A DNA stretch of 64,000 nucleotides from an uncultured Pelagibacteraceae bacterium (GTDB lineage Bacteria; Pseudomonadota; Alphaproteobacteria; Pelagibacterales; Pelagibacteraceae), in assembly GCA_902584995.1 (NCBI GenBank), contig CACICF010000003.1, positions 35,064-99,063 of the forward strand. The letters run 5' to 3'. The translations under genes were made by a program, and so were the position numbers. The notes under the pieces were generated by a model. That model searched no databases. It saw only the letters and a list, made by a program, of their open reading frames with translations, and was not told the DNA's origin. Positions 25,238 through 33,300 of the stretch are shown piece after piece; position 1 is the first letter of the stretch, and each line of letters starts with the position of its first letter.

Positions 25238-26362
25238 TTAATTTACAGACTCAATTACTGTAGCTATTCCCATTCCCAAACCAATACACTGAGTAGATAG
25301 AGCATATTTTTTGTTTTCTCGTTTTAATAGATCGGCTGCTTTACCAGTAATTCTTGCACCTGTTGCACCAAGTGGATGACCAAGAGCAAGAGCTCCACCA
25401 TCTAAATTGACCTTATCCTTATCTATACCTAAGTCTTTAATACACGCTAATGATTGAGAAGCAAAAGCTTCATTCAATTCAACAATATCAATTTGTTCAG
25501 CTGACAAGTTAGCTCTCTTCAAAGCTTTTTTTGAAGCGCCAATTGGACCTAATCCCATGTAATCAGGGTCACAGCCCTCAACAGCAGTAGATATTATTCT
25601 TCCTAAAATATTTAAATTATTTTCTTTTGCATAATTTTCTTCACAAATTAAAGTTGCCGCAGCACCGTCCGTTAAAGGTGATGAAGTTGCAGCTGTAACT
25701 GTTCCATTTTCATCAAAAGCAAGTTTTAATCCATCTAATTTTTCCATTGTACTATTTGGTCTAATGTTTCCATCAGTATCACAATCACCAATTGATACGA
25801 TTTCATTCTTAAAATTCCCTTTAGTCTGAGCTTCGTGTGCTTTTTGATGACTTGATATAGCAAATTCCTGTTGTTCATTTCTTGAAATATTATATTTTTT
25901 AGCAACATTTTCTGCAGTTGTTCCCATTGAAAAATAAACATGTGGATTGTCTGTCTTACTTTCAGGGTAGGGGATTGGCTCAAAACCAGTATTTACTCTT
26001 GTCATGCTTTCTACTCCTCCACAAACAAATACTTTTCCAGCACCTAATGAAATTTTACCAGCTGCAATATGAATGGCTTCCATTGATGAGCCACACCATC
26101 TATCTACTGTCATGCCTGAGGTTTTAACATTCATACCACTTAGAAAAGTAGTCAACTTTCCAATATTAAAACTTTGTTCTCCTGTTTGAAATGCACAACC
26201 AACTACAATATCCTCAATGTCATCTTTTTTAACATTTGATTTAGATACTAAATCTTTAATTACTTCTGCTAATAGATTAACTGGCTTTGAGTCAATTAGA
26301 GCTCCTTTTCTAGCCATAGTAAAAGGCGATCTTGAAAATCCTGCTATCACTGGTTTAAACAT
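25238..26362 (-). CDS. Thiolase family acyltransferase
   Basis: Thiolase of 374 aa (acetyl-CoA acetyltransferase / 3-ketoacyl-CoA thiolase class), cytosolic. The acyl-accepting Cys is C90 in DRWCGSSMEAIH, followed by the conserved GGVESM block. The C-terminal GHPLGATGAR His and STQCIGLGMG Cys complete the active site. It is the last gene of an eight-gene minus-strand operon starting at 33188, 15 nt after the DmdA-like gene. It implies that the pathway of that operon ends in a CoA thioester. Confidence 0.88.
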   Translation of the reverse strand: MFKPVIAGFSRSPFTMARKGALIDSKPVNLLAEVIKDLVSKSNVKKDDIEDIVVGCAFQTGEQSFNIGKLTTFLSGMNVKTSGMTVDRWCGSSMEAIHIAAGKISLGAGKVFVCGGVESMTRVNTGFEPIPYPESKTDNPHVYFSMGTTAENVAKKYNISRNEQQEFAISSHQKAHEAQTKGNFKNEIVSIGDCDTDGNIRPNSTMEKLDGLKLAFDENGTVTAATSSPLTDGAAATLICEENYAKENNLNILGRIISTAVEGCDPDYMGLGPIGASKKALKRANLSAEQIDIVELNEAFASQSLACIKDLGIDKDKVNLDGGALALGHPLGATGARITGKAADLLKRENKKYALSTQCIGLGMGIATVIESVN

Positions 26363-26377
26363 AATTTGAATATAAAG

Positions 26378-27544
26378 TTAATCAGGAAATGGTAAAGAAG
26401 TTATAATGCCTTTTCTGTTTTTTCCATTAAAAGTGTTTATAAAAACTTCATTCCCTAAATCCCAAAAATCTCTATTTATCATTGATAAACCTATATTTTT
26501 CATAATTCTTGGGGAATAAATTCCAGATGCTATTTGACCAATCTTTTTATTGTTTTTTGAGTATACTGGCAAAGGAACTCCCGTTGGTTTACAGGGTTCG
26601 CCATCAAAAATTATTCCTCTCATCTGTTGTTTAATTCCTTCAGATTGAATCTTTCTCAAAGCATCTTTTCCAATAAAATCATGATCATCTTCTTGTTTAC
26701 AATATTTCTCAAGATTGCATTCTAGCGGGTTATTTTCTCTGGTGAAATCATTACCATAGGACATAAGTCCTGCCTCAATTCTATCAATTAGGTTTGGACA
26801 TCCTGGAGATATATTAAATTTTTGACCATGATCCCAAATGATATCCCAAAGCTTTTCACCAAGTTCAATCTCATTAAAATGAGTTTCAAATCCTTTGAAA
26901 TAAATTTCAAAACCATCTTGCTTACTATATCCAGACCTAGCGATTACCTGTTTTGTACCCAAAAAATCAAAAACTTTAAAATTAAAAAATTTTAATTTTT
27001 TTATGTCTTCACCAAATATTGAAATCAATAGGTCTTCAGATTTAGGACCTTGAATAGCTAGCGGGTAAACATCAGGCTCAATAATTTCAACATCTAATTT
27101 TGATCCTAAAGCAATTCCTTTCGCCCAAAGCAAAATATCTGAGTCTGCTATTGAAATCCAAAACATATCATCATCTAATTTTAATAAAACTGGGTCATTA
27201 ATCATCCCAGCAGTTTCATCTATAATTGGTATATAAAAACATTTGCCTGTCTCCATTTTTTTTATAGATCTTGGTGTAATTTTTTGCACAAGCTTTTCTG
27301 CGTCTGGACCTGTAATTTGTACTTGTCTTTGACATGACACATCCCAAACTTGAACATTTTCTCTTAAATGCCAGTAATCTTCTTCAACAGTATTTTTAAA
27401 ACCTTTTGGTAGTAGCATGTGATTGACAACAGTAAAATCAGATACTCCACATTCCTCTACTTTATTTGTAAATGGAGTTCGTCTTATACGTCTAGACATG
27501 TTTAGTTTAATATTTTTAATTATATTTGAAGTAGAAATTGACAT
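26378..27544 (-). CDS. GcvT-fold demethylase, DMSP demethylase (DmdA)-like
   Basis: Tetrahydrofolate-binding aminomethyltransferase-fold protein of 388 aa. From memory of the family, the segments RRTPFT, VQVWDVS, ARSGYSKQ and PGCPNLIDRIEAGLMSYGND match DmdA of SAR11 better than glycine-cleavage T-protein. DmdA moves a methyl group from dimethylsulfoniopropionate to THF, giving methylmercaptopropionate. Family members that are not true DMSP demethylases exist, and the operon has no other obvious DMSP gene (dmdB/C/D), so the substrate is uncertain. The upstream ATG at 27544 is kept because the SISTS-type N-terminus is shared with known DmdA; an internal Met (27499) is the alternative. The C-terminal third is a GCV_T C-type beta domain. 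Confidence 0.66.
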   Translation of the reverse strand: MSISTSNIIKNIKLNMSRRIRRTPFTNKVEECGVSDFTVVNHMLLPKGFKNTVEEDYWHLRENVQVWDVSCQRQVQITGPDAEKLVQKITPRSIKKMETGKCFYIPIIDETAGMINDPVLLKLDDDMFWISIADSDILLWAKGIALGSKLDVEIIEPDVYPLAIQGPKSEDLLISIFGEDIKKLKFFNFKVFDFLGTKQVIARSGYSKQDGFEIYFKGFETHFNEIELGEKLWDIIWDHGQKFNISPGCPNLIDRIEAGLMSYGNDFTRENNPLECNLEKYCKQEDDHDFIGKDALRKIQSEGIKQQMRGIIFDGEPCKPTGVPLPVYSKNNKKIGQIASGIYSPRIMKNIGLSMINRDFWDLGNEVFINTFNGKNRKGIITSLPFPD

Positions 27545-27549
27545 AATAT

Positions 27550-28014
27550 TTATCTAAAATTTTTAGTAGTTTGAATATAATATTTTTTTTCAACAAATTT
27601 ACATCTTCCAGAACTATCAAAATCAGTTATAGTTTCTTCTCCATCGCTTTTTGCCCAAAAATAAGATGATCTTTTATAAATGTAATCATCGACTGGTTTT
27701 ATAAATTTAAATTCTTCACTATTTTTGAATTCTTTATCATCCCAATTTATGGAATAACTAAATCCCAATTTATTTTTTTTTATTTTTTCATTAAAACTAA
27801 TTTGATAACCATCTTCCTCTAAAATATAGAAAGCCTCAGCTTTGGAGCTTTTTATTTTAACTAAAATTTTACCACCATCGTTTCCTTTAATTAAATAACC
27901 ACCATCAGCTCTTATATTATCAATTATACTTTCGCAGCTTAGATAAATATCTTTTGCATTTAAATTTGAAGAAAATATAAATATTGAAAAAAAAAATAAA
28001 ATCTTATATTTCAT
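27550..28014 (-). CDS. Small exported protein of unknown function
   Basis: I do not recognise this family. The protein has 154 residues when started at the ATG at 28012-28014; a longer frame from 28032 would overlap the upstream gene by 16 bases. The N-terminus is a clear signal peptide (MKYKILFFFSIFIFSSNLNA, then KDIYLSCES), placing it in the periplasm. The mature part is rich in beta-prone stretches and has Cys residues in LSCES and GRCKF that could pair. It lies 2 nt after the transthyretin-like gene and 5 nt before the DmdA-like gene, so it is an operon member. Confidence 0.72.
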   Translation of the reverse strand: MKYKILFFFSIFIFSSNLNAKDIYLSCESIIDNIRADGGYLIKGNDGGKILVKIKSSKAEAFYILEEDGYQISFNEKIKKNKLGFSYSINWDDKEFKNSEEFKFIKPVDDYIYKRSSYFWAKSDGEETITDFDSSGRCKFVEKKYYIQTTKNFR

Positions 28015-28016
28015 TT

Positions 28017-28352
28017 TTATTCTGACCACCACACAGTATAGCTATTTTTAGAAATTATAATTGGAATATGATAATTTTTATTTGGTTTTTCCATTCTAAA
28101 TTTTATATTTATTTCTGAAATTATCTTTTTTTCATTAAAATATTTTCCAGTTTTACAAACTATTTCATACTCACACTTGCAGTCCTCTTTACTTAATTCA
28201 AATTCTTGAAGTATTCGACCACCTTCATCAGATTTAGTTTCAAAGAAAGCTTTCTTTTCCCCATTTTCAATAATTTGATAAATAATTACATCAACATTTG
28301 CAGCGTGAGATCCATTTGTGGCGTCTAATAAGTGTGATGAAAATATTGCCAT
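28017..28352 (-). CDS. Transthyretin-like / 5-hydroxyisourate hydrolase family protein
   Basis: Protein of 111 aa, the usual length of bacterial HIU hydrolase. The N-terminal SHLLDATNGSHAANVDV matches the HVLD signature region with His at position 7, the middle DEGGR holds the expected Arg, and NYHIPI holds the third His. The C-terminal YRGS signature that defines true HIU hydrolases is missing: the end reads SYTVWWSE. No other urate-pathway genes are nearby. It may act on a different lactam or ester, or be a non-catalytic relative. It is 1 nt downstream of the TPP-enzyme gene. Confidence 0.75.
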   Translation of the reverse strand: MAIFSSHLLDATNGSHAANVDVIIYQIIENGEKKAFFETKSDEGGRILQEFELSKEDCKCEYEIVCKTGKYFNEKKIISEINIKFRMEKPNKNYHIPIIISKNSYTVWWSE

Positions 28353-28353
28353 T

Positions 28354-30096
28354 TTATTCTATTGATGACTTCTCTCTTTTACTTGCAACTGCAGAGACTA
28401 TTGGGCTTAGTACTGGTTTTGCTTTGACATTTACACATGCAGGTTTTCCACTTTCCATTGCCCTTTTAAGCGCCGGTGCTAGTTCTTCTCTTTTATTGAC
28501 TAATTCTCCATACCCTCCAAAACCCTCAAATATCTTATGAAATGGTATATCTCGAAAATCAGTTGCAACGCTTTTCCCACTTTTAAATAACCTCTCTTGT
28601 TGTTGCCCTATTGAGGCCAATCCACCATTGTTATCAATTACAACAGTAATAGGTTTTTTTTCATAAAATACACTTTCAATAGACATACCTCCTGATAAAA
28701 ACGCACCATCTCCACTTATTAGAACAACATTTGAGTCTGGATTGTGATTTTTAGCAGATAAAGCGAACGAAACCCCAACACCTAACATACTAAAAGTTCC
28801 AGGATGTAAGATACCTTTTAATTTTTTACCTTTTGCACCAGCAATATTAATTGCAATCTCTGACCAGAAATGGGTATTTCCTCCATCTATAACAAGCCAG
28901 TCATTTTCACCCATTGCTTCTTGGACATCTAATGAAAGTTGTAGAGGATGAATTTTACCACCATTTTTTTTTGATGCCTCAGCCTCAATTTCTAAATCTT
29001 TCAAGGATTTATCTACCCATTCTTTTTTCTTTTTTTTATTTTCTTCGAACCAAGTTGTATCTAAATTCCATTTATTATTCTTCTTTAAATTAGATAATGT
29101 ATCTAAAAAAACACCAGGATCACTTAGTAAACAAAAATCAGCTGCTCTATTAAGTTCGATTTCCTCATGGGAGCCATTAATACATACCAACTTTGTTGAT
29201 TTTGGTATAAAAGGTGGATTTCCAAAATTCATTTGATTGTCTAAACGTGCTCCAACAACAAGTACTAAATCAGAATTTTGTAACGCATATTCTGAGGGAG
29301 GATATTGGTGTATATCAGCCAATCCCATATAAGCGTTTGCTTCCTCGCCTAATAATTTTTGATGATATGGAACATTAAAAATTGGTATATTTAAATTATT
29401 ACCAGCTGCTTCAAGATTTTTTTCTGAATGTGACCACCAAATTCCATGGCCACCTATTATAATTGGTTTTTTAGCATTACAAGCAAGCTCCAAAACCTCT
29501 GATAGAGAATTTGGATCTGGCCAAGCTTTAGCTAAAGGTTTAGCTTTGTGAGAAAATGGCCTCTCCTCTAATCCTACTTCTTCTGCAAAAGATGAAAACA
29601 TAATATCTACTGGCAGACTAAGATGAACAGCGCCAGGATAACCATTGGTAGCAATATGATATGCCTTGTCGACGAATTCTCTTATTCTAGTTCCATCAGT
29701 AATACTTGCACTGTATTTTGATAAAGGTGCTGCTATTGAAACATCATCTATTTCTTTAAAACCACCTGAACCTTGTCTTTTAAGACTACTGGAACCAGTA
29801 ATATAAATAACTGGACTTCTCTCACCCCAAGCCTCCATCATAGAGGGAACTGCGTTAGTAAATCCCTCTGGTCCAACTAAGCATACTGATGGTTTACGAG
29901 TAATTCTTGTATTGCCATCTGCTAAATGACCTGCAATTTGTTCATGAGGAGTATTTATGACTTCAATTTGACACTCAGCAAATCCTTCAATTGCTGGATT
30001 ACAAAAACCTCCTGCAAGAGTAAAAACTTTACTAATTCCCTTATCTTTTAGAGCTCTAGCTAATAACGCTCCACCTCTAATTTTATTCTCACTCAT
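28354..30096 (-). CDS. Thiamine-diphosphate-dependent decarboxylase/lyase
   Basis: ThDP enzyme of 580 aa with the three usual domains: PYR (about 1-170), central (about 190-330) and PP (about 385-560). The catalytic Glu is kept in NTPHEQIAGH. The cofactor motif begins GDGAFLSGG and ends with NN about 25 residues later (VVIDNN). Segments such as VVGARLDNQMNFGNPP recall oxalyl-CoA decarboxylase and 2-hydroxyacyl-CoA lyase more than acetolactate synthase; glyoxylate carboligase is unlikely because it lacks that Glu. It directly abuts the FMN 2-hydroxyacid oxidase gene (no gap), so a 2-oxoacid produced by that enzyme is a good candidate substrate. Confidence 0.8.
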   Translation of the reverse strand: MSENKIRGGALLARALKDKGISKVFTLAGGFCNPAIEGFAECQIEVINTPHEQIAGHLADGNTRITRKPSVCLVGPEGFTNAVPSMMEAWGERSPVIYITGSSSLKRQGSGGFKEIDDVSIAAPLSKYSASITDGTRIREFVDKAYHIATNGYPGAVHLSLPVDIMFSSFAEEVGLEERPFSHKAKPLAKAWPDPNSLSEVLELACNAKKPIIIGGHGIWWSHSEKNLEAAGNNLNIPIFNVPYHQKLLGEEANAYMGLADIHQYPPSEYALQNSDLVLVVGARLDNQMNFGNPPFIPKSTKLVCINGSHEEIELNRAADFCLLSDPGVFLDTLSNLKKNNKWNLDTTWFEENKKKKKEWVDKSLKDLEIEAEASKKNGGKIHPLQLSLDVQEAMGENDWLVIDGGNTHFWSEIAINIAGAKGKKLKGILHPGTFSMLGVGVSFALSAKNHNPDSNVVLISGDGAFLSGGMSIESVFYEKKPITVVIDNNGGLASIGQQQERLFKSGKSVATDFRDIPFHKIFEGFGGYGELVNKREELAPALKRAMESGKPACVNVKAKPVLSPIVSAVASKREKSSIE

Positions 30097-31260
30097 TTAG
30101 TAGTTTACCTTATTAATACTATTCTCTATTACTATCTCAGAAGTTACTTCATTAATATCATTTAATCCAACTAACCCTAGTGTTGTGCTAACTTCTTCTT
30201 TTATAATCTCAACTATTCTTCTCAATCCTTTTTTTCCATCTGCTCCCATTGCATACATTACGGGTCTTCCAATCATTGCATAATCTGCACCAAATGCTAG
30301 CGCTCTTACTATATCGCTTCCACTTCTTATCCCACTATCAAAGATTAAAGGAAAATTACTTCCAACTGATTTTCTAATCAATGGAAGCATATTTATTGCT
30401 GCTGTGGCACTATCTAATTGTCTACCTCCATGATTTGAAACTTGAATAGCATCCGCACCAGTTTCTTTTATTTTTATTGCGTCATCTGGAGACATTACTC
30501 CTTTAACAATAAGTTTGCCTTTCCATTTATCCCTTACTCTTCTGAGTGTGTTCCAATCAGTAGAACCTCTACTTTCTTTTCTTTTAAAAATTCCATCTCC
30601 ACTTTTTGATGTTACGTAATTCATAGGCTTAGGAATTCCACTCATCAAAGTTGATAGAGACCAAGTCGGATGAGTAGCAAAATCAAAAAATTGTTTTGGA
30701 CCTATCTTAAAAGGATAAGAGAAACCATTTTTATCATCTCTGGTTCTTCTAGATAAAACTGGCACATCTACAGTTAAAATTGCTACCTCATAACCAGTAT
30801 TTTTTGCTCTTTCCAAAAGCTCCATCACGAAATTCTCATCTTGGAAAATATATAACTGCATCCACGAATGACCTTCTGAGAGTTCATACATCTTTTCTAA
30901 TGTTGTAGTAGAAGCCATAGAAACACAAGTTGGAATATTATTTCTTGCACTTTCAGCAGCTAACATAGAGTCTGCTCCTGGCCAAGACAAATTAGTCATT
31001 CCCATAGGAGCAAAACCAAAAGGAAAATTAAATTCGTATCCTAATACCTTTTTTTTAAGAGATCTTTTTTCAACATTTCTTAAAACTTTGGGTTCTAATC
31101 TAATTTGGTCTAGAGCTATACTATTGATTTCAGCAAGTTTCTCATCTCCAGACGCACCATCAATAAAATCAAAAACTAATTTGGGAAGACGTTTACGTGA
31201 TAGCTCTCTTGCATCTTTTATGCTAAAGATTTTTTGACTTGGTAAAATATTATCACTCAT
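30097..31260 (-). CDS. FMN-dependent 2-hydroxyacid oxidase/dehydrogenase (LldD/MdlB-like)
   Basis: Alpha-hydroxyacid-oxidising flavoenzyme of 387 aa (lactate, glycolate or mandelate dehydrogenase family). The catalytic His/Arg motif SNHGGRQLD is present, preceded by the FMN-contact Lys in LIVKGV, and the phosphate-binding FDSGIRSGSD and AMIGRP segments are intact. It would convert a 2-hydroxyacid to the 2-oxoacid. The mid-region has the loop of variable sequence (about 180-225) that anchors some family members to membranes, but no clear TM. The start overlaps the S51 peptidase stop by 8 bases, and the stop abuts the TPP gene. Confidence 0.88.
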   Translation of the reverse strand: MSDNILPSQKIFSIKDARELSRKRLPKLVFDFIDGASGDEKLAEINSIALDQIRLEPKVLRNVEKRSLKKKVLGYEFNFPFGFAPMGMTNLSWPGADSMLAAESARNNIPTCVSMASTTTLEKMYELSEGHSWMQLYIFQDENFVMELLERAKNTGYEVAILTVDVPVLSRRTRDDKNGFSYPFKIGPKQFFDFATHPTWSLSTLMSGIPKPMNYVTSKSGDGIFKRKESRGSTDWNTLRRVRDKWKGKLIVKGVMSPDDAIKIKETGADAIQVSNHGGRQLDSATAAINMLPLIRKSVGSNFPLIFDSGIRSGSDIVRALAFGADYAMIGRPVMYAMGADGKKGLRRIVEIIKEEVSTTLGLVGLNDINEVTSEIVIENSINKVNY

Positions 31261-31945
31261 TGTTCATTTTAATGTATTCTTTTAAGTTAAATTGTTTATT
31301 TTGATTAACAAAATAAGCATTATGACCTTTTCTAGAAGAATAAACCTCTGTTGGTTTTCCGTCAATAAAAAGTACCGCAACACCATCATCAATAGCAATA
31401 CCATTTGGTAAAAATTTTTTTTTAATATTTTCTCTATATTTTTCTGCTCTTTTTAAGTCTGAATAATGTGGTGTAAAACTTCCAGTTAATAATCCAATGC
31501 CATTCATTGATTTAAATCCTGGTCCATCTGAGTCAGTTAGGAAGTAATCGAACCAACATGCGGCACCAGCACTTACGCCTGATAAAATTATACCAGAATT
31601 ATAAACTTCTTTGAAAAGACCAATTAAATTATTTTCTTTCCAATATCTGAGCATGAATTTTGTATTTCCACCACCAACGTAAACTACATCAAGATTTGAA
31701 AGCCAATTTTCAAAACCTTTTATGCTAGAGATAAGATTAAAGTGAGACACATTTAAACCTAAAACTTCAAATCTTTTGTAAAAGAGCTTAGTTTTGCTTG
31801 AGTCATCGTTACTAGCAGTCGGTAAAAATCCTAATGAGCAATTTTTTTTGTTGATACATTCTAAAATGAATTGTTCCTGATCATCATCTTGGTTATGAGT
31901 GAACCCTCCACCTCCAATAGTAATTATTTTTTTTTTGATTTTCAC
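31253..31945 (-). CDS. Peptidase S51 family (dipeptidase E / cyanophycinase-like)
   Basis: Cytosolic serine peptidase-fold protein of 230 aa. The nucleophile elbow is GVSAGAACWF (G-x-S-A-G-A), and the early segment ITIGGGGFTHN and VVYVGGGNTKFML are family landmarks. PepE cleaves N-terminal Asp dipeptides, and cyanophycinases cleave beta-Asp-Arg; the length fits the PepE-like branch. Position between two GcvT/flavoenzyme genes suggests it cleaves a dipeptide- or amide-linked substrate brought in by the adjacent peptide-type importer. It overlaps the hydroxyacid oxidase gene by 8 bases. Confidence 0.82.
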   Translation of the reverse strand: MKIKKKIITIGGGGFTHNQDDDQEQFILECINKKNCSLGFLPTASNDDSSKTKLFYKRFEVLGLNVSHFNLISSIKGFENWLSNLDVVYVGGGNTKFMLRYWKENNLIGLFKEVYNSGIILSGVSAGAACWFDYFLTDSDGPGFKSMNGIGLLTGSFTPHYSDLKRAEKYRENIKKKFLPNGIAIDDGVAVLFIDGKPTEVYSSRKGHNAYFVNQNKQFNLKEYIKMNNE

Positions 31946-31970
31946 TAATTATATTTTTAACAATTTAAGC

Positions 31971-33188
31971 TTAAACACCAATCCAAGGTTTTGGCTCATT
32001 TGGGATATCTCTGTTTATACCTCTTACTATTTCTCCCTTTTCATCGTACATTGGTAATTTACAGATTTGACCTTTGTGTAATTTCCCGTCTGTGCATTTA
32101 ACATAAACTATATCACCTGGTCCATTTTCATGATTGTTAAGGTGTACTATACCAACACCGCAGAGTTGATAGGGTGACCATGTGCTAGAGGTTATTTTAC
32201 CAATCTCTTTTTCATTTAATTTTATACTCTCTCCTTTTATTGCAGTTCCTGACACAACCCGAATTCCCCAAGTCTTACATTTTTTCTCTGATGATATAAG
32301 TGCATCTTTTCCAATAAAATCCTCTTTATCAAAATTTATAAATCTTCCAAGGCCAACTGAAAAAGGATTGGTATTTTTTGAAAAATCTTGTCCAGCAGAT
32401 AGAAGTCCAGCTTCAATTCTTCTACATCTAAATCCTGGCGTAGCCACCAAAATCATACCTAATTTTTTTCCTTGCTCAAGAATATAATCCCCTATTTTCT
32501 CTATTTCATTTTCTGGCCTAAAATAAATTTCCCAACCAAGTTCATTAGTAAAACCACTTCTGCTTACTATAACTTTTTGATCTAAAATTTGTAACTCTTT
32601 CCAATCAAAATATTTCCAATCCTTCTCTGAAAAACCATTACTTAAATTTTCAAGTAGCTTCATGGACAATGGGCCTTGAATTTGACTTACCCAAACATTT
32701 GGATCATTAATTTCTACATTCAAATTCTTAGAATGTGCTTTATACCAAGAAAATAGGTCACCATCAGCTTGCGCAAACCAATATTTATCTTTATCAATTC
32801 TTAAAAGTATACCATCCGTAATCATCCCGCCATCATGATAGCAAGCAAACTGATACGAACATCTTCCTACAGCGATTTTTGAAATATCTCTAGGAAATAT
32901 TTTTTGTAAAAATTTAAGAGCATCTGGTCCTGATATTTCAAATGGATGTTCTCCCGTATGCCTAAAAATAATTTCTCTCCTTGCTTTCCAATACATTTCC
33001 TCAGGACTAACGTTAGATAATTTTTCAAGGGTTAATCTTCCTGCATAATTTGAATACTCCGGGTCATAAGGCAATTCCTGATAAGTTAAGGGGTGAACTT
33101 GAATTGATCTTGCAAGCTCTAATGAATTAGAATTTTCAAGGCTAACAGGCTTTACAGTAAACCTATATTTATTGATTAAATCATTCAT
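31971..33188 (-). CDS. GcvT-fold aminomethyltransferase/demethylase of unknown substrate
   Basis: THF-dependent aminomethyltransferase-fold protein of 405 aa with GCV_T N- and C-type domains. Family segments include FEISGPDAL, WVSQIQGPLS, VSRSGFTNELGWEIYF and RIEAGLLSAGQDF. It differs strongly from the DmdA-like protein in the same operon and lacks the DmdA-type N-terminus, carrying instead a 60-residue N-terminal extension (VHPLTYQELPYDPEYSNYAG). It is not standard GcvT, since gcvH/gcvP are absent. A methylated amine or sulfonium could be its donor. It is the first gene of the operon, divergent from the peptide-type binding protein. Confidence 0.8.
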   Translation of the reverse strand: MNDLINKYRFTVKPVSLENSNSLELARSIQVHPLTYQELPYDPEYSNYAGRLTLEKLSNVSPEEMYWKARREIIFRHTGEHPFEISGPDALKFLQKIFPRDISKIAVGRCSYQFACYHDGGMITDGILLRIDKDKYWFAQADGDLFSWYKAHSKNLNVEINDPNVWVSQIQGPLSMKLLENLSNGFSEKDWKYFDWKELQILDQKVIVSRSGFTNELGWEIYFRPENEIEKIGDYILEQGKKLGMILVATPGFRCRRIEAGLLSAGQDFSKNTNPFSVGLGRFINFDKEDFIGKDALISSEKKCKTWGIRVVSGTAIKGESIKLNEKEIGKITSSTWSPYQLCGVGIVHLNNHENGPGDIVYVKCTDGKLHKGQICKLPMYDEKGEIVRGINRDIPNEPKPWIGV

Positions 33189-33240
33189 TATTTTTTAGAT
33201 AATTAGAATACACCAATAAAACAAATAAAAAATGTCCATT

Positions 33241-33267
33241 TTGACTGTTGCTATATAAGTATCTAAT
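33241..33267 (+). promoter_or_regulatory. Candidate promoter of the peptide-type binding protein gene
   Basis: TTGACT at 33241-33246 and TCTAAT at 33262-33267 are separated by only 15 nt, a short spacer, so this is tentative. An AGAGGA Shine-Dalgarno at 33291-33296 precedes the ATG at 33301. The 112-base gap 33189-33300 also must drive the divergent eight-gene operon. Confidence 0.3.
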
Positions 33268-33300
33268 TGTTACCTTTTGTTTTTTTAAAGAGAGGAAATT

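Noticed and set aside
28354..30096. Glyoxylate carboligase call for the ThDP enzyme
   Set aside because: The catalytic Glu (PHEQ) is present, whereas glyoxylate carboligase has a hydrophobic residue there.
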